Positions 12,550-24,846 of a DNA stretch of 64,000 nucleotides are shown piece after piece (positions within the stretch are counted from its first letter, which is position 1; each line of letters begins with the position of its first letter). The position numbers and the translations under genes were made by a program. A model generated the notes under the pieces. That model saw only the letters and a program-made list of their open reading frames with translations. It was not told the DNA's origin and did no database searches. Source of the DNA: Dryas octopetala (lineage: Eukaryota > Streptophyta > Magnoliopsida > Rosales > Rosaceae); NCBI GenBank assembly GCA_963921425.1, contig OY992834.1, forward strand, positions 11,515,271 to 11,579,270, written 5' to 3'.

Positions 12550-14206
12550 CTTAAACAAAAATTAAAACTTTACGAAGTCCACATTTATTAGGTTGGTAAA
12601 TTTTCTTGAGAAATTTAATAAAGGTGAAATGGATACGAGGACAATAATATTAAAATGGCATGTACGAATATGAAATATAGTGAATCGGCATGATAATAGT
12701 AAATGAGTCAAACTAAATTAAATCTTTTGACACATTAGGCATGACACTAGCATAAACACGAAATAACCCCAAATTATGCACGTTTTGTATAACATTGTTT
12801 TTTCCCTTTTTAAAGAACTTTTCAACTAATACATTTAATTTTTCAAATAAAAAAAATAATATTTATTTGTAAAAGAAAAAACTTTATGTAAAATAAGTTT
12901 TATAACCTTAAAAGCTCAAAATAAAAAATATTATGTGGGACATCCTATTTAAGATAGGCATGAACATGACACAAGCACAAATAAGATAAGAATTGTAAGT
13001 AGAGGTGTCAAACGGGCCAGACTGACTCGAGTATGACACGATTAAAATATGCACGACACGACACGAGTAAATGGATCGAGCTGGACTGAAGTTTTTAGCT
13101 TATCAAGCACGACACGAGCACAACACGAACACACAAACAAAATAGGCCCAAATTAGGCACAACTCTTTTAACATTATTCCGAATCTAGATATTAGCTATT
13201 TGCTATTTAGATTAGCACAAACAGAAAACATTATTAAATGAATGAGCCAAATTTAAATAGACCGAATCAATAATACAACACAATCCGTTTGACACCTTTA
13301 CATTTGTTTTTAGGCCCATCGTAGAGTAATCTTGGATGGGATTAAGGGTCAGTTTGGTATTACTGTGAGAAAAAACAGTTGTGAAGTAAAACAGTTGTGA
13401 AGTAAAGTCAGCTGTAAAGTAAAGCAGTTGAATGTTTGGTAAACTATGTTTTCAAAAGTGTTGTGAGTGCAAAAAACAGTATCAAAGTGTTTGGTAAATG
13501 TTAATATAAAAATGCTGTGACTGTGTATAATTACTAAAATAGACATAATGTTGAAAGTGCATTTCACTTATTTGTTTGGTAAAAATAATATGTTTTTTTA
13601 CTTGTTTTTGAAATTTTTGACTACAAATTTTTATTAGCATTAATTTTTCTAAGAACAACATTATTAAATAAGTATGCCTATTATTTTTTTAGGTATATTA
13701 TAATTTTAATCCTATAAATAAAATATCATAATTAATTATCACAATATAAAATATAACTACCAATAGACATATTTTTTAATTTAAAATAAACAAATAAAAA
13801 TCATAGAAATCAATGAGGATATTATGAGTAAAATAAAATATTCATTGTTGCTGTGAGTCACTGCAGCTTTCAAAAGCACTTAGAAACCTGCTTTCTGTTT
13901 TTGTTGTGGGGAGTTGAGAATTGTGGAAAAAAGTAATTTTTTATTTTTTTACCAAGCACCAAAATTGCTGTAGGTGATTGAGAATTATCATACACAGCAG
14001 GTTTTCGGTCCTCCACGTCAATTCAAACGGTGCCTAACTTTCTTTACAAATTGAAGAGGTGCGAAAATTGAAGGCCTGACAACACTGCGCTTCTATAATT
14101 TTGCTATCATAACTTAGACGCACACAAATTTGATCGACCGTCTTGACTCAGTAGTAGGTTCGAGAAGAATTTGGAAACAAAATGACGCAGAGGATCAAGG
14201 CAGCTT
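12550..14206. repeat. Tandem duplication, second copy
   Basis: The partner of 11735-12535, ending in the functional 5' end of the hydrolase gene. It contains an extra segment (about 13010-13170) rich in CACGACACGA-type words and the inserted element at 13346-14035. Between these, similarity to the first copy is high enough to follow by eye. Confidence 0.75.
13346..14035. mobile_element. PIF/Harbinger-like non-autonomous element
   Basis: A 690-bp insertion present only in the second tandem copy. The left end starts GGGTCAGTTTGGTA and the right end finishes with CAAACGGTGCC, an imperfect inverted pair. TAA flanks both sides (13343-13345 and 14036-14038), as in Harbinger-type elements. The first copy, near 12350-12365, keeps a site without the insertion. 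There is no coding content. It sits 147 bp upstream of the hydrolase start codon, so it now forms part of that promoter region. Confidence 0.65.
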
Positions 14207-14381
14207 CATTGGCAAGGCACGGCCTTCGCAGTTGTAGTTTCCTCAGCCATTGCAGAGGCCTCTGCTCTCTCCCAGAAGCTGCTCTTAACGATGATCTGGA
14301 CCATCAAGTGAGTTTCTAATTTAGTAATTTACCCTTTTCTCTATTCTTTCTATTTTAAGCTATCAATTGTGTAACTGACAT

Positions 14382-14425
<44 letters not shown>

Positions 14426-17400
14426 GTATTGGTTGAAGGCAACGCTTGGTCCAGAACAGCGATTCTCAACAGACCTTCAGCGCTCAATGCTCTCACTACT
14501 TCAATGGTGTGCTTTCTTTTATAAAGTGATTATTATTTATTTTTATAATACTCTTAATTGTTATTTAAGGTTGTGTTTGGTTTCATTCTGTGAAGTTGTT
14601 TTTTGTCTTTTGGCTAACTGGTAAATACCCAATTCCTGGAACTGTGTATTTTAGTTGTTATCTGATCCCAATTTGTTCATGTTTATATTTGATTATCTGG
14701 GTCACTGATTTTTGGGTGTTTGGTTGACTCTTATAAGGTATAGTAGTGTGCTACTGTGCTTAGCTGATTTACTTCCAAGTTCCAACTGACTCAATTTTAT
14801 GTTGTGTGCCGCACATTGTTACATTTAGTTTCGATTGTTTGGTTTGGGTGGCACCATTACTAAGGAGTCCATAATGATTATATAGGGGTTCAGGTTGCAG
14901 AAACTGTACAGAAGCTGGGAAGATAACCCTGATATTGGCTTTACTGTAATGAAGGTAGTTTTTATTTTTCCTCTATTGCCACTTGTTAAGTTCTCTAACA
15001 TAAGCTAGTATTTTTGTCCAATGCTTTCACTGATGTTGCTTAGCTGTGATTACACAAGTGGCAGCTTACAAATTTTTTGAATTTTTGAAGGGCAGTGGCA
15101 GGGCATTTTGTGCTGGTGGAGATATAGTTTCTCTCTATCATTGGATAAACAAAGGTGACTCATCTGATTTTGCTATTAAGACACAGATAACTAGATTTTC
15201 CTCTTACAATAAGTTTATAAGTTCCTAAACATCTTTCTATGGCATAAATGTCATTATTTATGTCAAGTTTGTAAAAGAAAGTTCTCACTTTATGCGATCA
15301 GTTGAAAGAGGATGCAATTAGATTATGATATCATGTTGTTTCCAGAATGTGCGTTTCAAAATGTACACCAATAATATGTATATTTTCAGTTGCTGGTTAT
15401 GGGCTATACACTACACTCTTTTATTGTCCAGTTGGTTTCTTTCTTCTTACTGTTAGACAATTATATTCATAACAGCCCTGTACACTTTGGTTTACTCTGT
15501 GCAGGGAAAATAGAAGACTCTAAGGAATTTTTTAGGGCAGTATATACTTTTGTATATCTGCTTGGTACATGTTTAAAGCCAAATGTGAGTACTCATCATT
15601 CTTGAGTCTATATTGAAATCTATGGTTCTCTCTCTCTCTCTCTCGTCATGCTTATCACTTAGCTGGATAAGCTCAAACAACCACTACTCTAGAACTCTCC
15701 TACACCTCTGTTCTTGATTGGACAAAGGTTCTTCAAGTTGGCAAAGTTGTCAGCATTCAGCACCTATAAATACAGCCTTAAATACTCTTGTTCTATGCAT
15801 TAGAGAAGTAGGAGTCCTAGATGAAAAAGTGAGAGTGTTGGGGAGAAGTGTGGTGTGCAATTGTGGAGGTGTCCCCATGCGTGTGTTATTGCAAATGTTG
15901 TGAGCTTGTTTTTGAGTGATATACTCAAAAGTCCTCTACAAAAAAGTGTGTTAGTGCTTTTGTGGTTCTTTTGTGTCTTTCTTGTGTTTATATTACTTCC
16001 ACTCTTCTATGGTGTAAGTGTTTCATAACATTTTAGTTGTGGTTCACCACTGTTGAGTTGAGATGATGGAAGGCAATTTAGAAATTTTTTCCAAATCTCA
16101 ATGCTAGGGTCTTCATTTTGTGAAATATGGTTTCTTGGCGTTTTGTATGAGTGAGCCTTGTTTTCTTGGAGATATGGCTAAGATTGAGATGAGTTCTGTT
16201 AATCTTCTATAAGTATTACAATCTTATGGCATTGATATCATGTGCGCAATAAGCTATTTTCAAAAGGATGAATTACTTAAATTAAGAGTTGTGGAAGGTT
16301 ATTGTGTAATAATATACTCAAGAGGATTATGCTATTGCGTAACTTATGGTTAGTCAACAATTAATGTTGAGGCTTTAATATACTATTTATTGGTGTATTT
16401 GGGCACTGCACAGCGCTTCTTAGATGGAATCTTGGACTGTGAGATCCGTTGTCATTTGAACGGTAAGTCTTTGTCGTTCAAACAATAAGAAGCTTGCCGT
16501 TCGAACAGCACCCTTTTAGGGCTTAGGATTTAGGATTTAGGCTCCCGGGTTTAGGACAGTATCTGTGTGTGTGAACTAATTAAGGCCCTTGAATCAGGTA
16601 TGTAAATATGGACCTGTCAAAGCAAAGAAACATGAAATCAGGTGGTTGGACCTTTCCATAATCTTCAAGTTCTTGTACACAAAGAAAATATGATATAATA
16701 TTACATGCCAACAGTGGGCTTGGGGAATATGTAAAATTAGAAAGGAAATGTAAATGCTCAAGTTTATATGAGCCCTTAGGCAGGCAGTATATGAGAAGAA
16801 ATAGTGTCTAGAAAATTCAAAGATCAAGGAATCAAGAAAATATTAGGGAAAGCGCATGAAACTAGTATGCTGTCACCTCCACTATCTGACTGAAAAGAGT
16901 TTCTTACCTGTAGCAAACTTTCTCCCAACCTTCAACAGAGAGTTAAAGTTAATTTCTTTTTATATTTCTAATTCATTATTACTTGCAGGTGGCTATCTTG
17001 AATGGTGTTACCATGGGTGGTGGTGCTGGAGTCTCAATCCCTGGGACATTCCGTATTGCAACTGATAAAACTGTATGTAACAGGGATACTTGTACACATT
17101 ATTATTTTCTCTGTTATAGATATTTGTTCACTTTGCAAAAGTGTCCTAATGTATCTAGTTGCGACTTCAGCATTTACACAGTTTGTTCAGTACATTCAAG
17201 CATTTATATGACTAGCCCCTCATGACTTGAGCATGTTTGAATGGCTCACACTAATTATTAATGTAAGAAATGGGGCTGAGACATTGGTTGAGGTGTTTGG
17301 GAATAATGTAATTAGGCCAAAAGTCTCTGAGGTTTTTCAGGAAGTCTTCATTAAAAGTTGCAATTTATAATCTGGTTCTTCTGTTAACTATGTAACTCGT

Positions 17401-20400
17401 GTGCTAACCCCCCGCCCCCTTCCCTATTGCGAAGTTGAAACTAACTCAAACTGTGGGAATCATATATCTTCACATAATGTATTTACCAAAAAGACATCAT
17501 ATAGTCCATTTTTCTGTGGAAGTTATGTATAATCAACCCAAACCTGATGCTGTACTTATTTGAAATCCATAGGGAAAGAAAAAAGATAGAAGGAACTCTC
17601 ACTAGTCAGTATTCTTCCTTCTCATTTTTCTTGCTCACACACTGGCTGTGTACTTGTGATGATACAGCCATTTCGTACATAGCTTTGTTTGCATAATTCC
17701 GAAATTTTTGGTTTACCCAATATTATATTTGAGTACATAGCCTTATTTGCATAATTCAGAAATTTTTGGTTTGCTCAATATTATATTTGAGTATTCAAAT
17801 TTTAATTACTGAAGTAGTAGGATCTTTATTCTCTATTCACCATAGACACAGAGGAGTCCAACCAAGCAGTTGAGGATATTACTTCTGCTTTATCTTTTAT
17901 TCAAAAGGATTAGAAAGAAAAATTGTGTTCGTTGGTGTGTTGGTAGAAGCATTTATATTGCATCCTTGCAATTTGCAGGTTTTTGCTACCCCTGAAACTC
18001 TAATTGGTTTCCATCCAGATGCTGGGGCATCCTTTTACCTCTCACATCTACCAGGTCACTTAGGTATGCTTGCATGTTTAACTTGGTTTTTAGATTATTT
18101 TTCATAGTAAAAAGAAAAAAAAAACAGCGAAAGAAAATAGTTTTTTCTATTTTCAAATAGATGGAGTATATGTATTTAAATAAGAATTAATCGTTGGAAT
18201 TTTTATTATATTTTATGTGATTTCAAACTCCAATAGTTATTATGGACAATCTCTTTGGAGATTCTTACAAGGATTTCACATCCATGCTGCCCTTATTGAC
18301 TCAATCTATCCATCTTGATTCTTCTTCTGAGTTTGAGGATGCATCTGGGGGTTATTTAGGGAAAGATGACCTCTAGGAGTGTTAGACTTGATATAATTTT
18401 ACCTCTTTGTTTAAGACAACTGAAAGAAGTTAATGTGCTTCAGCTTGTACTTCTGTAGGACATTTTGTTCATTTAACCTTTAAGTTGGCCATTTCTAGTT
18501 TTCTTCCTCCTAGTGTACCTAGTAGTCTTCTTTTGCTTTTCTTCCCTTGGTTTACTTAATTTTCTTCTGCAGTGTTCTCAAATTAATTGGATAGTTATTC
18601 TTGTTAAAAAGATGAAGGGGATTGCATAACAATTAGCAAACTCTTGGAGCGAATTCATCCTTGAATTTGGTTTTGAACTCTGAACACATCTATACTGTGC
18701 TTTATGAGGAATTGAGAAAACTGTCACAGCTGTTGCTTTCTTTTGACAAAGTAGATAAGAAGCTGGACTTGGTTTTTTGGCCTCAGTAATATGTCATCTT
18801 CACCATTGACATTTATACAAGAAATGTCTGTGCAATGGCACAGTTCTACTGCTATTGGAGGTTGTTTTACATTGGTAATGTTTTCAAGGTTCTTCATGGC
18901 ATTATTTAGGTTCATTCTGGACGTCAAACTGTGTCAAAATAGTAAATCGTTGCATCAGAGATTGACAACCCTTATTTACTTTTCCAAATGTCCTCTGCTT
19001 ATGTCCGTTCTTGTTTGTAGGGGAGTTTTTGGCTCTTACAGGTGAAAAACTCAACGGAACGGACATGATTGCCTGTGGGCTTGCAACACACTATTTGCAT
19101 AGTTCAGTTAATTTCAGAACCCTTTTCCACATTTTCTTTTTCAAACATTTTTGGTCAATCTTTTTTTGTTGTTGTTGATAATTTGGTGTATCTAGCTTTG
19201 TTTTATATTAAAGAAACCTTGGTGTAATTTGTTTCCTTGTATCCTAGAGGCTTCCATTGATTGAAGAAGAACTTGGGAAATTAGTCACTGATGATCCTTC
19301 CGTCATTGAAACTTCCTTAGAAAAATATGGGGAACTTGTTCATCCAGATAAGAAAACTGTGCTTCACAGGTTTGTTTTAATCGTACAAAACCCTTCAGAT
19401 AGTAGTTTTAGTTGACATTTTAGAGTATGTACAAACTGTCCTTACATTCCATAATTTAGAACGAATTTAAATGTATAATGTTTATTGTAAAAACCTTTCA
19501 TATCGTGTGCTCCTTCAATCTATATATTGATTTTTAATTATCTTATATTTACATGTCTGATTTGTATAGGATCGAATTACTTGATAAATGTTTCAGCCAT
19601 GACACAGTTGAAGAAATCATTGATGCCTTGGTAAGCATGTATTGGGCTTTCTAATTTCTCTTTAGTTAAGAATCATTAGGGCATCATGATGTTTTTAACT
19701 TTCTCCAATTTTCTTTCTTAAAACTAGAAGTATAATGCACATGCTATGTGTGTGCAATGTGATGTGCGTTAGAGTAGGAAGAAAGAAGGTGTATGCGGGA
19801 TAAAAGTGAATTGGTTGAAAGAAGGAAAATGAGAGTAAAAGTAAGAACCAATTAGAAACTAATGTGGATTTACATATAATTGAATAGAAAAAAGAAATGG
19901 GGTAATGTGATTACCATACTATCCTTAGCTTTTATAACTATTATTAAGATTGTTTTAAATAATAGGGTTTATGTGGCATTTCCTGTGTGATGATTGGTAA
20001 AGAGTATTCTCTTCATAGTATTATAGATAAAATATTTTCTATACAGAAAATTAGACTGGTGAAGAAGCATATAAGTTAATTTCATTTATTTCGAGACAGA
20101 TTTATTTTATCAAGGAGGCAATTTTCTAATGAGCCAATCCAAGCACCTACTTTGGAGATGTGCATGGAGAAAATCCAAAAATTTCTAGATGATGCATGAA
20201 ATCTTCAGGGCCCAGTTCCTTTGGAATTTTTGGTGCAGTTGGTTCTCACTTTAAAAGGGTTGCTACATTGCCTTGAGATGGTGCTATCATTTTATTTTTA
20301 TTTTTATAAAGTACGTCCAATGAATGAAAAAACCAAATTGGTGATCTGATTTTGCTACACATTTGAACTTCATCACTAATTCTTCAGCTACCTCCAAAAA

Positions 20401-20669
20401 TTTTAGAAACTCAAAAGAGTTTCATTTTCACTATCATCTTTCGGTTCTCTCCCTCTTTTTCTTTTGGAAGTGATTACTTCCAACATTGAGGGGATATTTA
20501 ATGATCCTTATCACTTTATACCCTCTTGGATGGCATCTGATTGTGCGCTTTAAAAACCAAACTTCAGGAATGTGAGGCAGGTAGAACAACTGATGCATGG
20601 TGCATTTCTACTCTAATGAGACTTAAAGAAGTCTCACCATTGAGTTTAAAGGTTTCCTTGAGATCTGTG

Positions 20670-20716
<47 letters not shown>

Positions 20717-21381
20717 TCTCTCATGTTTGAGGCAACTTTGGTTAAAAACTGTTGCATTATATATGTGGCCTGATCCTTCATTCTTAAGTGGCTCAGATAA
20801 GAGAAGGTAGATTTCAGACCCTTGATCAGTGCTTGGTCCATGAGTACCGAATGACTGTACAGGGAATCTCTAAGCAGGTTTCCAGCGACTTTTGCGAGGT
20901 ATAAAATTCCTCAATTCTTTTCAATAAAATAGACTTTTATGATTTTGTGACTATATATGGTATCTTCATTAGGGGATTCGAGCACGACTAGTGGAAAGGG
21001 ACTTTGCACCAAAGGTATCCTCTTTTATCATTTGATGAAAGTGGGGTAAACAATATTGCCAAGATGGCTTATGATAATCTAACTGAAAATTTTAGTAATG
21101 CAGAAAGTGGAAACAGGAAAGAGATGGAAATGCCTGGAGTGTGTATTGCTTCTCTTTCAAATACAAAAAGCAATATTGTAACCCCAAATATATCATGTTT
21201 AGATCAGTGTCTATATTGTTTATTCATAATTGTAACAGTATCATGTTTCCAAACTATGCAGTGGGATCCTCCAAGTCTTGATAAAGTATCCGAAGACATG
21301 GTGGATCAATATTTTTCCCCTCTTAGTGAGTTTGAGCCTGACCTGGAGCTACCAACAGAGCTGCGAGAAGCATTCACCTAG
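14182..21381 (+). CDS. 3-hydroxyisobutyryl-CoA hydrolase-like protein, mitochondrial
   Basis: The coding exons are 14182-14307, 14426-14506, 14886-14954, 15091-15154, 15505-15584, 16989-17072, 17979-18063, 19021-19106, 19248-19369, 19570-19630, 20568-20666, 20797-20898, 20973-21014 and 21262-21381. All have GT/AG borders and join in frame to 406 residues. The protein belongs to the enoyl-CoA hydratase/isomerase (crotonase) family, close to the Arabidopsis At3g60510/At4g31810 type. These hydrolyse 3-hydroxyisobutyryl-CoA in valine breakdown. The N-terminus ([20 protein letters not shown]) is basic and fits a mitochondrial transit peptide. The oxyanion-hole regions are [11 protein letters not shown] and [27 protein letters not shown] carries Glu174 and Asp182, spaced like the catalytic Glu169/Asp177 of human HIBCH. 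Length is normal and no lesion was seen. Its promoter and first codons are duplicated 1.7 kb upstream. Confidence 0.93.
14383..14423 (+). repeat. (CT)n microsatellite forming an intron acceptor tract
   Basis: About 41 bases of CT repeat run directly into the AG acceptor of intron 1 of the hydrolase gene, so the repeat serves as its polypyrimidine tract. Its length may vary between individuals. Confidence 0.9.
15585..16988 (+). other. Intron 5 of the hydrolase gene, with possible LTR remnant
   Basis: This 1.4-kb intron is longer than most others in the gene. 15740-16080 has LTR-like text (TGTTGGGGAGAAGTGTGGTG near 15837) but no paired copy. 16515-16555 holds a few degenerate TTTAGG words. No coding domain is present. 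Confidence 0.4.
17678..17795. repeat. Two-copy tandem repeat in intron 6
   Basis: A unit of about 58 bp containing TTTGCATAATTC, AAATTTTTGGTTT and CAATATTATATTTGAGTA occurs twice in direct order with a few differences. It lies within the intron between exons 6 and 7. Confidence 0.75.
20671..20714 (+). repeat. (TC)n microsatellite next to a donor site
   Basis: About 44 bases of TC repeat start four bases after the GT donor of exon 11 of the hydrolase gene (exon ends at 20666). Confidence 0.9.
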
Positions 21382-22407
21382 TTCACCTATTCACAATATA
21401 TTGTTCTCTCTAATTCTATGTAATGGTATTTTACAAGGAATTGTCTAAATTAATCTTCTTCCACAGTTCCACAGTTCCACGTAGTAACTAGTTATATTTT
21501 TCTAGCCCCTTGTTGAATTGGACTAGACTGAAAAAGTGGGAGCGGAGCCTACAAATTTATGTATCAAATGAACCATTATTTTGGTGATTTGTGTCCAGTG
21601 AACCTTCATCAAAATATGTTTCTAGCTTAAGACTCGGTGGGGTTTTTCTTCTTAAATCTTTGGTTGTTTTCATCATGAATTCTTTACATGACAAGCTTTT
21701 GCATGCAAAAGGTTAATATGGTTCTTTTATGTTTCTACTTCACTGCTAGTTTTATTCCATAAGAAAGCTTTCTCGCTTAAGTATATCTAAATTTTATTTT
21801 TTTGTTGCTTGCATTCTTCACAGAGATATCCAGACCAAGTGAGTTCTAGGACCTAATGAAACCTGAGTCCGGCAGAGCTGCCGGTGAGAGATCACTCTGA
21901 CCTTTCTAAAAGTGGATAGAAAAGAAAAGGCAAGTATTGTATGCTTTAGAAATGGGGTCGGGGTAAAAGAGGGTGATTTAAGTAATGCATTCCCCACTCA
22001 AACATTGGGTTGAAGGTATTTCTAGGGTCAAACCTTAAATACGAGCAATCATCTGCAAGCAACCACAAACATTATACAGTGCAAATATACCATAGCTGTT
22101 CTACAGAAACCTTAGTGAAAGAGTACGATGAATTTGCAGACAAACATTTGTAAAATCAATGTATGTATACATATAGCTCTCTTTTTGGTAGCTTCTTTCT
22201 CTAAATTTTGAAAGAAACACACCACGGGAAGCAAGCTCCCTTTGAAGAAGCTTTCCACTAGTCAAAGCATTTCTTCTATTCTTGGCTAGGGAAATTAGTT
22301 GTCCACTAAGTTCTATTATGGGAATGTGGATAGGATTGAGAGGTTTGATTGTAAAGCACAGTGTCAAAGAGAAAGCCATCCCAATCTATTTTTGGGTGGG
22401 GGAAAGA

Positions 22408-22455
<48 letters not shown>

Positions 22456-22766
22456 GGGACGCTGATGGTGGTGCTGGCGGGGGGGGGGGGGGTGGGTGGA
22501 ATGGTGTGGGGATTTCATTATTTTAACTTTTTTAAATATTTTAAAAGTTCATTAGTTTCTCATGTTTTTTTATATTTAGGTCCATGTAGAATTACTTTAT
22601 CCCACCTGGCATTTGATCCTCATATATGTAGGTTCTACTAGTGCCACATAAGCATATAACGGAAAATTTAATGGAAGTGCATTGACGGAGGTCAGTAATT
22701 GTCAAATGGTACAAACGTTTTACAAATGCCACATAGTTAATGTAGGTATTTTGTAATTGACCTTAA

Positions 22767-23303
22767 GAGGAAATTACAAATTTGGTCTACTTATTTTATA
22801 CTTAGTTTAATTTTGGTCCACTTATTTTATACTTAATTCAATTTAGTCCACAATCCTTTTTAAATTATGATTTTAAATCATTTTGGTTGTCTTTTCTTTA
22901 ATTATAATTGAAATATAAGTTATATTGTATCATTTCTTAGTCGAACCAATTTGAAGTATTAGAATTAAAGAGAATAGAAGTTTGAAAAATCTGAAAATTT
23001 TCTACGAAAAATTGATAGTTTCGGGTACCGTACTTTGGAGACAATTATCTTAAGTTTTAGAGCTCTGATTTCAATGATCTTTATATGGTTGTAAAGAGGA
23101 GATGCATAGCTTTAAAACAAGTATATGTTTGCTGAATTTGGCTGAGATTTGATAGGGTAAAAGGCGAGACAAATTTGAGAAAACAAATCTGAACCTTTAT
23201 TGAACAAGTGAAACAATTAGTGGACCAAAACATAACTTAAAAAAAATCGTAGATCAAAATTGAACTAGGTATAAAATAAGTGGACTAAATCGGTAATTTC
23301 CTC
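22767..23303. mobile_element. MULE-type MITE with 10-bp target duplication
   Basis: A 537-bp non-coding element. Its ends are inverted repeats (GAGGAAATTAC at the left, GTAATTTCCTC at the right), and the similarity extends about 40 bp inward. TTGACCTTAA flanks both sides (22757-22766 and 23304-23313). The equivalent place in unit B, near 28640, has a single near-identical copy of that site and no element. The interior resembles 10985-11180. A second family member is at 29717-30263. Confidence 0.9.
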
Positions 23304-23617
23304 TTGACCTTAATTATATAAAGAATAATGTTATATTTACCATATTCTTATACCATATTTTTATACCATCTTACGTGTCATTATTTTAGTGGACAAAATT
23401 TTTATTTTTATTTTTCTTTTCTGAATTTTTATTTTTATTTTTTAGTGTCCAATGCATGAATGCCACGTAAGTTGCCACATAAGGTGGTATGAAATTATGG
23501 TATATAAATATGAGATGTCTAGCACTACTGTTATATAAATACATAAACAATAGATGAAAAATTGTTTTAGTGTTTGTTGCTTCCGGAAGAATGTGATCAT
23601 GATGATTTTAAAATTTA

Positions 23618-24019
23618 ATTTCTTATATATATACACAATAAGCATATATATATGGCTCTTTCTAGCACAAAAGGGACAAAAATATATACATATATATAAT
23701 ATATACATATATATATGTTATATATGTATATATAAATTTGATGAAGTTATGGGTATATATATATACACAATAAGCATATATATATATGGCTCTTTCTAGC
23801 ACAAACGGGACAAAAATATATACATATATATTATATGTATATATAAATTTGATGAAGTTATGGGTATATATATACACAATAAGCATATATATATGGCTCT
23901 TTCTAGCACAAAAGGGGCAAAAATATATATAATTTATAGATTTTTGCCCCTTTTGTGCTAGAAAGAGCCATATATATATGCTTATTGTGTATATATATAC
24001 CCATAACTTCATCAAATTT
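23618..24019. repeat. Direct and inverted repeat array with perfect 80-bp hairpin
   Basis: A unit of about 113 bp, containing ACACAATAAGCATATATA, TATGGCTCTTTCTAGCACAA and GATGAAGTTATGGG, occurs about three times in direct order. The last copy is followed by an inverted one. 23845-23924 and 23940-24019 are exact reverse complements over 80 bp, separated by 15 bp. The array ends 71 bp before the CRRSP-A start codon. Unit B has only a single non-inverted copy at the same place (28765-28850), so the array grew in unit A. Confidence 0.9.
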
Positions 24020-24090
24020 GCTTTATGCATTTGTTTTAAGATCAATTAAATTGAATTCAAGCACTAAATGTTCAATTCAAAAAAACGAAC

Positions 24091-24846
24091 ATGATGTATT
24101 GCTCAAAAACATTAATATCCACTCTGAGTGTCTTATTATGTTTCTCCCCTTTTCAGCTGCATGCAACCTCTGAACTTGTTGTAGGACATACTTGTTTTAG
24201 TAGCTTACAATTTCCATCTAATGGGAGTTATGAGGTTACCATGAATAAGCTACTTACAACTTTAACTATTAATGGTTCTCAAAAAAAATTTCGAATTCGC
24301 GTGGAGGGCAAATATCCAAGACAGAGTCATATTATATACGGGCTGGTGCAATGTTGGATGAAAATATCCAACGCACTTTGCCTAATTTGTTTGAGGGAAG
24401 CAATAATAGAGATTCGCAAACGCTGCCCTTACAGTCAAGGAGCTATTATCTGGTATGAAAATTGCCTTATAAAATACTCAAATGCACAGTTCTTTGGTAT
24501 AAGTGACACAACTAACGGGATATTTTTGAAAAATAAGAAATTTGTGGGTGGTAATACCTTCTTATTTGATGAGAAAGTTCGTGAGTTGTTAACCCAATTA
24601 TGTATTAAAGCTTTAGATAGTCGACAGTATTTAGCTCAAGGAACGCTACGAGTATTCAACAATACCAAATTAATACTTTACGGTGTGGCTCAATGCACAG
24701 GGGAACTTTTTAGTGAAAGTTGCAAGAAGTGCCTTGATGTAGCAATAGTCGAACTTCTAAACGAGAGTAACGGAAGAAGAGGTGGACGTGTTTATTATGG
24801 AAGTTGTTATCTTATATTTGAACTTTACTACTTTTTTAATGAATAG
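24091..24846 (+). CDS. Cysteine-rich repeat secretory protein (DUF26/Gnk2), copy A
   Basis: An intronless ORF of 251 aa. The start MMYCSKTLISTLSVLLCFSP and the following residues look like a secretion signal, so the mature protein should be apoplastic. Two DUF26 (stress-antifungal, ginkbilobin-2-like) domains follow. Each carries the family's C-x8-C-x2-C pattern: CWMKISNALCLIC in the first and CTGELFSESCKKC in the second. Each domain also has its other conserved parts (RCPYSQGAIIWYENC; GRVYYGSCYLIFELY). There is no transmembrane segment or kinase, so it is a CRRSP rather than a receptor kinase. DUF26 proteins are linked to defence and carbohydrate binding; the ligand here is unknown. The frame is intact. 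The promoter region contains the inverted-repeat array at 23618-24019. Confidence 0.9.
   Translation: MMYCSKTLISTLSVLLCFSPFQLHATSELVVGHTCFSSLQFPSNGSYEVTMNKLLTTLTINGSQKKFRIRVEGKYPRQSHIIYGLVQCWMKISNALCLICLREAIIEIRKRCPYSQGAIIWYENCLIKYSNAQFFGISDTTNGIFLKNKKFVGGNTFLFDEKVRELLTQLCIKALDSRQYLAQGTLRVFNNTKLILYGVAQCTGELFSESCKKCLDVAIVELLNESNGRRGGRVYYGSCYLIFELYYFFNE

Noticed and set aside
16515..16555. Interstitial telomere repeat
   Set aside because: There are only a few degenerate TTTAGG words, with no run of TTTAGGG.
23442..24045. Tyr/Ile-rich ORFs of 80-127 aa
   Set aside because: They are produced by ATATAT-rich repeats of the inverted array.
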